Shown here: in pieces, positions 24,613-32,033 of the stretch
Layout: every line of letters begins with the position of its first letter
Position numbering within the stretch: the stretch's first letter is position 1
Assembly: GCA_025454175.1 (NCBI GenBank)
Contig: JALOOX010000030.1
Coordinates: 1 to 41,818, forward strand
Direction: 5' to 3'
Origin: Syntrophobacteraceae bacterium
GTDB taxonomy: Bacteria > Desulfobacterota > Syntrophobacteria > Syntrophobacterales > Syntrophobacteraceae
Length of the DNA: 41,818 bases
Made by a program: the position numbers and the translations under genes
Notes under the pieces: model-generated
What the model saw: the letters and a program-made list of their open reading frames with translations, nothing else
What the model was told of the DNA's origin: nothing
Databases searched by the model: none

Positions 24613-25199
24613 AAAAGGAAATCTGGTCATCTGAGACTGATCGAGAGGGGCCGGGCGAATCGGAGCTGGATGAAGCCCTTCGGTCTCGAATCCTTCCCCT
24701 CCGCATGATGATCCTTGATGTGGACGGGGTGCTGACCGACGGTCGCATCGTCTATCACGACGACGGGTCGGAGCTCAAGGTCTTCGATGTGCAGGACGGT
24801 CACGGCATCAAGCTGCTCCAGCGCGCGGGCATCGAGGTGGCGCTCATCACGGGCCGGTCCTGCCGGGCCGTGGATCAGAGGGCGGCGGGGCTCGGCATCC
24901 GGCGGGTGTTCCAGGGCAGCATCGTGAAGCTGGAGGCCTACGAGAAGATCCGGGCGGAGACGGGCCTGGGAGATCACGAGATGGGGTTCATGGGTGACGA
25001 TCTCATCGACATCCCGGTCATGCGGCGGGTCGGATTTGCGGTCTCGGTTCCCAACGCTTCACCCCATGTGTGGCCTTACGCCCATTATCTGACCAGGCTG
25101 GGCGGTGGTCGCGGAGCGTGTCGGGAGGTGTGCGAGATGATCCTTCAGGTTCAGGGACTGTGGCATCAGGTGACGGATCGCTATTTTCGGGATCCGTGA
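24609..25199 (+). CDS. kdsC: KDO-8-phosphate phosphatase KdsC
   Basis: This HAD-family phosphatase removes phosphate from KDO-8-phosphate. The 196-residue product has the nucleophile motif DVDGVLTDG with D37 and D39, LITGRSCRAV, and the acidic GDDLIDIPVM motif. About 25 N-terminal residues precede the fold. As is usual for the family there is no large cap, because the enzyme acts as a tetramer. No arabinose-5-phosphate isomerase gene (kdsD) lies in the cluster. Confidence 0.94.
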   Translation: MKKEIWSSETDREGPGESELDEALRSRILPLRMMILDVDGVLTDGRIVYHDDGSELKVFDVQDGHGIKLLQRAGIEVALITGRSCRAVDQRAAGLGIRRVFQGSIVKLEAYEKIRAETGLGDHEMGFMGDDLIDIPVMRRVGFAVSVPNASPHVWPYAHYLTRLGGGRGACREVCEMILQVQGLWHQVTDRYFRDP

Positions 25200-25275
25200 C
25201 CATGGGCTTTCCTCGGCTTTGTCCTTTCCGGTCACCGCTGATTCCCCGCCATTAGTTTTTTGACGATATTAACCC

Positions 25276-25304
25276 TTTACAGGCATACCTGTTGCATGTT
25301 AAAC
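25276..25304 (+). promoter_or_regulatory. Candidate promoter upstream of lptC
   Basis: TTTACA (25276-25281) and TTAAAC (25299-25304) are 17 bases apart in a notably AT-rich stretch, 39 bases before the lptC start. An overlapping TTGACG at 25260 has no matching -10. This would allow the lpt-rpoN genes to be expressed separately from pyrG-kdsA-kdsC. Confidence 0.45.
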
Positions 25305-25342
25305 TGGCCTGGACTAGTAAGGTATGGATATACTTGTAAAAA

Positions 25343-25936
25343 ATGGTCTTGCCCATGTTGCTGAGCTCTGGAAGGCTGATTCGCCTGGTGCTTCTACTGA
25401 TCGTCCTGGGGACCAGCGGGCTTCTGTCCTATGCGGTCTGGAAGGGCGTGGTGCTGAAGGATCAGCGGCTGGACCGGATGAGCGAGCCGGCCGAGGCTGA
25501 GATGAAGCTGACCGACATGGAGTACATCGAGATGCAGGAGGGGAGGCGTCTGTGGTCTCTCAGGGCATCTGAAGCGACCTATCATCAGGCGGAGCAGAAG
25601 ACGCTCCTGAAGTCGGTTCATCTGACCTTTTTTCTCGAGGATGGCGACGAGGCCTATCTCGAGAGCCGGGATGGAGCGCTTTTCACGGATTCAAAGGACA
25701 TAGAGCTCTGGAATGATGTCCGGGCGAGCTTTCCTCGCGGCTATGAGCTGCTGACCGAACGGGCGTATTATGAGCACCAGAAGCGGCTGGTCAGTTCCGG
25801 AGAGCCCATTCGGGTGAAGGGGCCGGAGCTTGATCTGACCGGGAGTCGTTGGGAGTATCGGATACCCGAGCGCAGGGGGCTGGTGGAAGGGGATGTCCGC
25901 GCGCGGTTCACTTTTCTATCGGCTCCGGGCAAATGA
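25343..25936 (+). CDS. lptC: LPS export protein LptC
   Basis: LptC is the bitopic inner-membrane protein that passes LPS from LptBFG to LptA. The 197-residue product has one N-terminal membrane helix (LIRLVLLLIVLGTSGLLSYAVW, about residues 12-33). A beta-jellyroll domain of the OstA/LptC family follows (MTDM-like start, SLRASEATYHQ, LLTERAYYEHQKR). No good Shine-Dalgarno precedes ATG 25343, and ATG 25355 is possible. Identification rests on fold pattern and position before lptA-lptB. Confidence 0.88.
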   Translation: MVLPMLLSSGRLIRLVLLLIVLGTSGLLSYAVWKGVVLKDQRLDRMSEPAEAEMKLTDMEYIEMQEGRRLWSLRASEATYHQAEQKTLLKSVHLTFFLEDGDEAYLESRDGALFTDSKDIELWNDVRASFPRGYELLTERAYYEHQKRLVSSGEPIRVKGPELDLTGSRWEYRIPERRGLVEGDVRARFTFLSAPGK

Positions 25937-25967
25937 CGAACCTGAGATCTCATGCGGAGGAGGTCCC

Positions 25968-26540
25968 ATGAAGTCCGCTGAACATGGAATGACGGGAAGA
26001 GGATGGCTGGCCGGGCTGCTCCTCGTCGCCCTGGTCACCTTCCCCGTTTCGGTTCATTCGGCCGAAAAGAAGAGCACGAAGCCGGCCGCCGCGAGGACGG
26101 GGCCTCTCAAGAGCGACGCTCCACTCAACATCGCCAGCGACAGGATGGAGGTGAGCCAGAAGGACCGGACGATTCTGTTCGAAGGCCATGTGGTGATTCA
26201 GCAGGAGGATCTCACCATAACGGGCAGGAGGATGGTTGTCTTTGCCGCCGGCGGCGGCAAGGGGAATGAGGCCGAGTCCTCCATGATGGATCAGATCGAT
26301 CGGATCGAGATAGAGGGAGATGTGAGGATCTCCCAGCGGGAGAAGGTGGCCACCTCCGAGAAGTCGGTATACTATCACCGGGAGCAGAAGATCGTGCTCA
26401 TTGGGAATCCAATGGTTTCCCAGGGTGAGGACCGGGTTCAGGGGCGGCTCATCACCCTCTACCTTGCCGATGGTCGCAGTGTGGTGGAGGGTGGGGAGCT
26501 CTCGCCGGTGCAGGCGGTTCTCCATCCTCGAAAGGACTAG
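25968..26540 (+). CDS. lptA: LPS transport periplasmic protein LptA
   Basis: LptA forms the periplasmic bridge carrying LPS to the outer membrane. The 190-residue product has a signal peptide (WLAGLLLVALVTFPVSVHSA, residues 13-32) and an OstA-like domain starting PLNIASDRMEVSQKDRTILFEG. VVIQQEDLTITGRRM and SVYYHREQKIVLIGNP follow. ATG 25968 has a strong GGAGGAGG site. lptB begins four bases after the stop. Confidence 0.93.
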   Translation: MKSAEHGMTGRGWLAGLLLVALVTFPVSVHSAEKKSTKPAAARTGPLKSDAPLNIASDRMEVSQKDRTILFEGHVVIQQEDLTITGRRMVVFAAGGGKGNEAESSMMDQIDRIEIEGDVRISQREKVATSEKSVYYHREQKIVLIGNPMVSQGEDRVQGRLITLYLADGRSVVEGGELSPVQAVLHPRKD

Positions 26541-26544
26541 CCCA

Positions 26545-27288
26545 TTGGCGGAAGAGCTCAGCGGCAAGAGTTTGGTGGTGAAGGACTTGCTGAAGGTTTA
26601 TGGCGGGCGTGCCGTGGTGGACCACGTGACCCTCGAGGTGCGGGAAGGCCAGATCGTCGGGCTCCTGGGGCCCAACGGGGCGGGGAAGTCCACCACGTTT
26701 TACAGCATCGTGGGCATCATTCCCCCCGACGGCGGCGCCATTCTGCTGGACGGGGAGAGTCTGAACGGCATGCCCATGTACCTCCGGGCGAGGAAGGGCA
26801 TCACCTATCTATCCCAGGAGCCCTCGGTGTTTCGGAGGCTGACTGTCGAAGAAAACATCATGGCCATCCTCGAAACTCTCGATATGGGTAAGGAGCAGCG
26901 GCGGTCGCGATTGAAGGAGCTTCTGGCCGAGCTCAACATCGCGCACCTGGCCAGGAGCCGGGCGGATCGTCTGTCGGGTGGGGAGAGGCGTCGCGTGGAG
27001 ATCACCCGGGCTCTCGTGACGCAGCCCTCCTTCATCCTCCTGGACGAGCCCTTTGCGGGAATCGATCCCCTGGCTGTCCTCGAAATCCAGGGGCTGGTGC
27101 GCTCCCTCAAGGCCAAGGGAATCGGCGTGCTCATTTCCGATCACAACGTTCGGGAAACCCTGAAGGTGTGTGATTGGGCCTACATCATGCACGAGGGGAA
27201 GATCCTCGAGGCGGGTGAGCCCGTGAGTATCGCCCGAAGCGATCTGGCCCGGAGAACTTACCTGGGAGACGAATTCAGTCTGACGTAA
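26545..27288 (+). CDS. lptB: LPS export ABC transporter ATPase LptB
   Basis: LptB powers LPS extraction from the inner membrane together with LptF and LptG, which are not in this window. The 247-residue product has Walker A GPNGAGKST (about residue 41), the LptB-typical YLSQEPSVFRRLTVEENIMA, signature LSGGERRRVE, Walker B FILLDEPFAGIDP and switch SDHNVRETL. The start is TTG 26545, with AAAGGA eight bases upstream at the end of lptA. No ATG suits, because the frame continues upstream only as a shadow of lptA. Confidence 0.95.
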   Translation: MAEELSGKSLVVKDLLKVYGGRAVVDHVTLEVREGQIVGLLGPNGAGKSTTFYSIVGIIPPDGGAILLDGESLNGMPMYLRARKGITYLSQEPSVFRRLTVEENIMAILETLDMGKEQRRSRLKELLAELNIAHLARSRADRLSGGERRRVEITRALVTQPSFILLDEPFAGIDPLAVLEIQGLVRSLKAKGIGVLISDHNVRETLKVCDWAYIMHEGKILEAGEPVSIARSDLARRTYLGDEFSLT

Positions 27289-27302
27289 ATCAGGATAACA
27301 TC

Positions 27303-28775
27303 ATGGCGGCCCTTGAACTGAAACAACAGCTTAGACTGAGCCAGCAGCTCATCATGACCCCGCAGCTGCAGCAGGCGATCAAACTGCTTCAGCTGTCCCG
27401 GCTGGAGCTCCTCGATACCATAAGCCAGGAGCTGGAGACCAATCCGCTGCTCGAGGAGGTTCAGGAGGAAGCGGGGGAGGTCGGGGAGCCGGCCGAGGGA
27501 ACCGGCGAGGAGCCGGTGGCGGCCGAGGGCGAAGTCACTGTTCAGGATTCATTTCAGGAGGTTGAGGTCATCGAGAAGGTTCGGGAGGATTTCGACTGGG
27601 AGTCCTACCTGGATGAATACAGCAGTGGCAGTCCGGTGGTGGTGGAGACGGACCCCAACAAGGAATGGCCTTCTTTCGACAGCAAGCTGAGCCTGCCCGC
27701 GTCCCTGGAGGATCACCTGGCCTGGCAGCTCAGGATGTCGCACATGACCGATTTCGAAAAGCATATAGGGGTGCACATCATCGGGAATTTGAACCGGGAC
27801 GGGTACCTGGACGCCACGGTGGAGGAAATCGCCGAGGCCGCCGAGGCCGAGGTCGAGGACGTGACGGGGGTGCTTGAGCGGATTCAGGTTTTCGAGCCGG
27901 TGGGAGTGGCCGCGCGGGACCTTCGGGAGTGTCTGCTCATTCAGGCGCGGAGCCTCAACCCGCCCAACCCGCTGGTGGTCGAGATCCTCGAGAATCATCT
28001 CCATTTCCTGGAGAGCAAGAACTACCCGGCGCTGGTGCGGGCTCTCAGACGTTCCCCCCCGGAAGTCAAGGCGGCGGTGGATGCCATCCTGAAGCTGGAT
28101 CCCCGTCCCGGCCGGGCCTTCAGCGACGAGTCCGTCGAGTATGTCAGTCCGGATCTCTACGTGATCAAGGTGGACGGAGAATACGTCATCCTGCTGAACG
28201 AGGACGGACTGCCCAAGCTCCGGGTCAGCTCCTACTACAAGGAGGCCCTGAGCGGCGACCAGGCTCTCTCGACGGACGCCAAGGACTATATCCACGGGAA
28301 GCTCAAGGCGGCTGCATGGCTCATCAAGAGCATCCATCAGCGCCAGCGGACCCTTTACCGGGTGGCGCAGAGCATCGTGAAGCTTCAGCAGGACTTCTTC
28401 GACAGGGGCGTGGCCCATCTCAAGCCCATGGTGCTGCGGGACGTGGCCGAGGAGGTGGGCATGCACGAGTCCACCATCAGCCGGGTCACATCCAACAAGT
28501 ACATGCACACCAATCATGGGATTTTTGAGTTGAAATATTTCTTCAACAGCTCCATAAATAGCGTTCTTGGCGATGCCGTCGCCTCGGAGAGTGTGAAGGA
28601 GCGCATACGCCAGCTCATTAAGGAAGAGAACCCGTCCAAGCCGTTCAGCGATCAGGATATCGTGGGCATCCTTGAAAAGGAGAACATCTCCATAGCCCGA
28701 AGGACCGTGGCCAAATACAGGGAGGTCCTCGGGATTCTGCCCTCGAGCAAGCGCAGAAAGGCTTCCTGGGGTTGA
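27303..28775 (+). CDS. rpoN: RNA polymerase sigma-54 factor RpoN
   Basis: Sigma-54 directs polymerase to -24/-12 promoters that need enhancer-binding ATPases. The 490-residue product has the Gln/Leu-rich activator-interaction region I (residues 1-50), acidic region II (about 55-110) and the core-binding domain. The helix-turn-helix RDVAEEVGMHESTISRVTSNKY lies near 379-400 and the RpoN box ARRTVAKYRE at 465-474. It follows lptB by 14 bases. No -24/-12 promoter was recognised in the window. Confidence 0.97.
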   Translation: MAALELKQQLRLSQQLIMTPQLQQAIKLLQLSRLELLDTISQELETNPLLEEVQEEAGEVGEPAEGTGEEPVAAEGEVTVQDSFQEVEVIEKVREDFDWESYLDEYSSGSPVVVETDPNKEWPSFDSKLSLPASLEDHLAWQLRMSHMTDFEKHIGVHIIGNLNRDGYLDATVEEIAEAAEAEVEDVTGVLERIQVFEPVGVAARDLRECLLIQARSLNPPNPLVVEILENHLHFLESKNYPALVRALRRSPPEVKAAVDAILKLDPRPGRAFSDESVEYVSPDLYVIKVDGEYVILLNEDGLPKLRVSSYYKEALSGDQALSTDAKDYIHGKLKAAAWLIKSIHQRQRTLYRVAQSIVKLQQDFFDRGVAHLKPMVLRDVAEEVGMHESTISRVTSNKYMHTNHGIFELKYFFNSSINSVLGDAVASESVKERIRQLIKEENPSKPFSDQDIVGILEKENISIARRTVAKYREVLGILPSSKRRKASWG

Positions 28776-28849
28776 CGTTGCGGGAGGAACCGGACAGAGG
28801 GGCATCGAGCGAACCGTACGAGCTGACCACGTGAAGGAGGTCCTAATTC

Positions 28850-29389
28850 ATGCAGATCAATGTCACATTTCGGCATATTGAGCCGTCGCCTCCCCTGAGA
28901 GAATACGCTGAAGAGAAGATATCCCGGATCAAGAAGTATGTCGAGGAGCCCATCGAGGCCCACGTCGTCTTGAAAGTCGAAAAGTTCCGGCATATTGCCG
29001 AAGTGTCCATCGATGCCAACGGTCTGCGGATCAATGGCGCCGAGGAGACCGACGACATGTATTCGGCCATCGATCTGGTGGCGGACACCATCGAGGGGCA
29101 GGTGCGCCGCAACAAGGACAAGTTCCGCAAGAGGAAATCCGGTTCGGGGACCAGGGAGTTTCTGGGTGTCGCCGAGGTGGGCGGAGCGGCCGTCCCCGAG
29201 GACGATCATGAGCGGCGCGTGATTCGAACCGAGCAGGTCAATGCCAAACCGATGGATGTCGACGAGGCTGCAATGCAGCTCAACGTGTCCAACGGTGAGT
29301 TCCTAGTCTTCACCAATCGGCTCACCAATCGCATCAACGTGCTTTATCGCCGCAAGGATGGTCATTACGGCCTCATCGAGACCGAATAG
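28850..29389 (+). CDS. hpf: Ribosome hibernation promoting factor, long form
   Basis: HPF silences ribosomes in stationary phase; the long form dimerises 70S particles to 100S. The 179-residue product has the N-terminal S30AE domain (residues 1-100, MQINVTFRHIEPSPPLREYAEEKI) and a C-terminal dimerisation domain (about 120-179, with MDVDEAAMQLNVSNGEFLVFTN). AAGGAGG precedes ATG 28850. HflX, encoded at 1774-3507, is the known splitting factor for hibernating ribosomes in some bacteria. A 6-bp hairpin (29430-29449) without a T-run separates hpf from ptsN. Confidence 0.96.
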   Translation: MQINVTFRHIEPSPPLREYAEEKISRIKKYVEEPIEAHVVLKVEKFRHIAEVSIDANGLRINGAEETDDMYSAIDLVADTIEGQVRRNKDKFRKRKSGSGTREFLGVAEVGGAAVPEDDHERRVIRTEQVNAKPMDVDEAAMQLNVSNGEFLVFTNRLTNRINVLYRRKDGHYGLIETE

Positions 29390-29488
29390 TCGTCAGTCCG
29401 TTTTGCAGATTCTGCATTTCTCGCCCTGTCTGCCCTGACCTTCGGGCAGTCGGGGCCGAGCCATGTCATAGAGGTTAAGAGGATATCG

Positions 29489-29950
29489 ATGAAGATCCTG
29501 GATATCTTGGATAAGGAATCCATCGTCACCGAGCTGAAGGGTGTTTCCAAGAAGCAGGTTCTTGAGGAGTTGATCGAAGCACTGCTCGAGAAGCGGCCTC
29601 ATCTGGATCGCGAAAATCTCATGAGAGTGCTGTTGGAGCGTGAACGGCTGGGGAGCACCGGTATTGGCGACGGCATCGCGATTCCGCACGGCAAATTGAA
29701 GGACCTCGATCAACTGGCCCTCTCTTTTGGGAAATCCACCCGCGGAGTCGACTTTGAGTCCATGGATGGAAAACCGGTTCATCTGTTTTTTCTGCTTGTT
29801 GCCCCCGAAAGCTGCGCGGGAATTCACCTGCGGGCCCTGGCCAAGATTGCGCGACTTCTCAAGAACGGGATGGTGAGGAAGAGGCTGGGGGGCGTTTCGA
29901 CCCGGGAAGAGGTTTATTCCGTCATCCAGCAGGAAGACGAGGATTTTTGA
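29489..29950 (+). CDS. ptsN: PTS nitrogen regulatory EIIA protein
   Basis: EIIA-Ntr is a phosphocarrier with regulatory rather than transport roles. The 153-residue product has the PTS EIIA type-2 fold, with the phosphorylated histidine in IAIPHGK (H67), preceded by RLGSTGIGDG. VHLFFLLVAPESCAGIHLRALAKIARLL follows. Phosphate normally comes from PEP through EI-Ntr (PtsP) and NPr or HPr; none of these is encoded in the window. It continues the rpoN-hpf-ptsN-rapZ order typical of Proteobacteria. Confidence 0.95.
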   Translation: MKILDILDKESIVTELKGVSKKQVLEELIEALLEKRPHLDRENLMRVLLERERLGSTGIGDGIAIPHGKLKDLDQLALSFGKSTRGVDFESMDGKPVHLFFLLVAPESCAGIHLRALAKIARLLKNGMVRKRLGGVSTREEVYSVIQQEDEDF

Positions 29951-29977
29951 ATCCAGCGTCAGGGAAGGCCCTTTGAA

Positions 29978-30031
29978 GGAATGCCATGCATGATCCATGG
30001 GGCTTCCCCGCCACCGCTGTCCCGGCATTCC
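29978..30031 (+). repeat. Inverted repeat in the rapZ leader
   Basis: GGAATGCC (29978-29985) and GGCATTCC (30024-30031) are exact inverted copies 38 bases apart, within the 199-base gap between ptsN and rapZ. A second, imperfect pair (CCCGTTCA with TTGAACCGGG) follows. The leader may fold into a two-stem RNA or be a decayed REP-like element. Confidence 0.4.
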
Positions 30032-30149
30032 CGCCAGACCCCGGTTTTGTCATCTGATGGAGCCCCCCCGTTCACGCATTGGTCTGCATCCGTTGAACCG
30101 GGGAAGGGTGATCTGCTCCTGTGTGGATGATCGACCAGTCGGGAAAACC

Positions 30150-31022
30150 ATGGAAAGAAGCGTACACATCATCGTGGTGAGCGGCCTTTCGGGCTCGGGA
30201 AAGAGCACGGCCATCAAAGCCTTCGAAGATATTGGTTATTTCTGCATCGACAATCTACCCGTGCCGCTTCTGCCCCACCTGCTGCTGCTCTGCGAAAAGG
30301 ATATGCCGGACATTCGCAAGATTGCCCTGGGGATCGACATCCGGGAAAGGACTTTTCTAAAGGATTACGACAAGATCTTCGAATCGCTGGAGGATCACGG
30401 GTATCGCTTCGAGATTCTCTTCCTGGAGGCGCCCATGGATGTTCTGCAGCGGCGGTACAGCCAGACTCGGCGCATTCACCCCATCGCATCCTCCGAGGCC
30501 CTTTTGCTCCAGGCCATTCGGGACGAGAAGGACGAGCTGAAGGCGCTTCGGGCTCGCGCCACGAGGATCATCGATACGGGCGTGTACTCGGTCCACCAGC
30601 TCAAGGCCCTCATCACCCGCACCTACTCCGGCATCAGTGAGAGCGAGCGGCTGAGCATCCAGGTGCTCTCTTTCGGCTTCAAGCACGGGCTGCCCTTCGA
30701 GGCCGATCTGGTCATGGATGTCCGGTTCCTGCCCAATCCCTATTTTGTCGAGGAGCTCAAGGAAAAGGACGGCACCGATCCCGAGGTGAGCCGTTGGGTG
30801 CTCGGGTGGCCGGCGGCCCGGGAGTTTCTTCGGGACTTCAGCGGGCTGATGCTCAAGATTCTTCCGGCATACATCGAGGAGGGCAAGCGCTATCTCACCA
30901 TCGCCATCGGATGCACCGGGGGAAAGCATCGATCGGTGGTTTTCGCGGGTCGCCTGGCTGAAATTCTTGAGGAGAGCTCTTATTTTGTGAATGTATTCCA
31001 TCGGGATATCCATATGGAATGA
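30150..31022 (+). CDS. rapZ: RNase adapter / nucleotide-binding protein RapZ
   Basis: RapZ-family proteins bind nucleotides and, in E. coli, recruit RNase E to the sRNA GlmZ; in many other bacteria their target is unknown. The 290-residue product has Walker A GLSGSGKST (residues 12-20), DNLPVPLLPHLL, the RRYSQTRRIHP motif and the C-terminal RNA-binding region GCTGGKHRSVVFAGRLAE. The start is ATG 30150, where homology begins, though only a weak GGGAAAA site precedes it. The frame is open 51 codons upstream without recognisable sequence. The stop overlaps the EIIA frame. Confidence 0.95.
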   Translation: MERSVHIIVVSGLSGSGKSTAIKAFEDIGYFCIDNLPVPLLPHLLLLCEKDMPDIRKIALGIDIRERTFLKDYDKIFESLEDHGYRFEILFLEAPMDVLQRRYSQTRRIHPIASSEALLLQAIRDEKDELKALRARATRIIDTGVYSVHQLKALITRTYSGISESERLSIQVLSFGFKHGLPFEADLVMDVRFLPNPYFVEELKEKDGTDPEVSRWVLGWPAAREFLRDFSGLMLKILPAYIEEGKRYLTIAIGCTGGKHRSVVFAGRLAEILEESSYFVNVFHRDIHME

Positions 31023-31030
31023 GGGTCTTG

Positions 31031-31465
31031 ATGTCCGGAGAGAATCAGAACGAGCCCATTGGAATCGTTGCCGTGTCTCATTGCGGGCTTGCCGAGGAGA
31101 TGGTTCGCGTGGCGGAGCTGATCGTGGGCGAAATGCAGGCCTGCAGGGCTGTCTGTTTTCAGGCCCGGCAGGCTGCTGACGAGATGATGGCCGAGCTCCG
31201 GGAAGCCGTCCGGGAGGTCGATCGGGGGCGTGGCGTGATCATCCTGACGGACCTCTTCGGGGGGACCCCGGCCAACATCAGCCTTTCCTTTCTGGGGCCG
31301 ACGGTTGAGGTGGTCTGTGGAATGAATCTGCCCATGCTGATCAAGCTGGCCGGCTGCAGGACGGGGCTGCCGTTGAGAGAGGCGGCGGCGACGGTCAAGG
31401 AGTACGGGCAGAGGCACATCTCGCTGGCCAGCGAAATCCTGTCCAGGAATGCTGGCCCCGGCTGA
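31031..31465 (+). CDS. PTS mannose-family EIIA component
   Basis: Members of this family carry phosphate on a histidine for mannose-type transporters or, when isolated, act as regulators. The 144-residue product has the phosphorylation motif AVSHCGLAEEM with H17 and the TDLFGGTPANISLSFL loop characteristic of EIIA-Man. The start at 31031 has GAGG six bases upstream. An ATG at 31019 overlaps the rapZ stop as ATGA and is an alternative. No IIB, IIC or IID gene follows, so it is an orphan here and probably regulatory. Confidence 0.88.
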   Translation: MSGENQNEPIGIVAVSHCGLAEEMVRVAELIVGEMQACRAVCFQARQAADEMMAELREAVREVDRGRGVIILTDLFGGTPANISLSFLGPTVEVVCGMNLPMLIKLAGCRTGLPLREAAATVKEYGQRHISLASEILSRNAGPG

Positions 31466-31505
31466 AGCCCGGTTCTGGAGACGGGCGCCAGCCCATGGAG
31501 GATGG

Positions 31506-32033
31506 ATGACCTCCGACCACCAATCGCTCCGGTTCGGCATTCATCGAATGACCTCCCGCGACCTGGCGGCGGTGGCCGAGATCGAGCGGACGCATCAGCT
31601 TGAGCCATGGTCCGCATCGGCATTTCTCGAGGAGCTGAGCAAGCTCCACGCCCTGTGCTTCGTGGTCCGGGTTCTTCCAGGGGAGGGCCCATGCCCCCGC
31701 GGGGATGAGGCGCAAGCGGAAGCCCTGGTCGCCGGATATATCTGCTCATGGATTGTGGTCGATGAAATCCAGGTCCTCAACCTTGCCGTTCATCGCACGT
31801 TCTGGAGGAGAGGACTGGGGCGGGCTCTGCTCGAACATGTTGTCCATGAGGGGTTGAGCAGGGGGTGCTCGCGGGCCACCCTTGAGGTTCGGCCCTCCAA
31901 TGCGGAAGCCCTCGGGCTTTATGAATCGATGGGGTTCCGGCGGGTGGGGGAGCGGCCCGGGTTTTATGCTGAAGGCGGGGAAGCGGCAATCATCATGGTG
32001 CTGGATTTGGAATTGAATGGGAATATTTTATGA
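31506..32033 (+). CDS. rimI: GNAT N-acetyltransferase, RimI-like
   Basis: RimI acetylates the N-terminal alanine of ribosomal protein S18. The 175-residue product has the GNAT pattern, with IQVLNLAVHRTFWRRGLGRALLEHV as the acetyl-CoA loop (RRGLGRAL) and LEVRPSNAEALGLYESMGFRRVGERPGFY as the RimI-type C-terminal signature. A loop of about 18 residues (VLPGEGPCPRGDEAQAEA) is inserted before the beta-strand GYICSWIVV. The ATG at 31506 has GGAGG four bases upstream, which is short. Its stop overlaps the next gene as ATGA, which ties it to the PPDK-like gene. Substrate assignment is by similarity only. Confidence 0.85.
   Translation: MTSDHQSLRFGIHRMTSRDLAAVAEIERTHQLEPWSASAFLEELSKLHALCFVVRVLPGEGPCPRGDEAQAEALVAGYICSWIVVDEIQVLNLAVHRTFWRRGLGRALLEHVVHEGLSRGCSRATLEVRPSNAEALGLYESMGFRRVGERPGFYAEGGEAAIIMVLDLELNGNIL

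Noticed and set aside
29997..30149. N-terminal extension of rapZ by 51 residues
   Set aside because: The added sequence has no similarity to RapZ, covers inverted repeats and would need an unsupported start.
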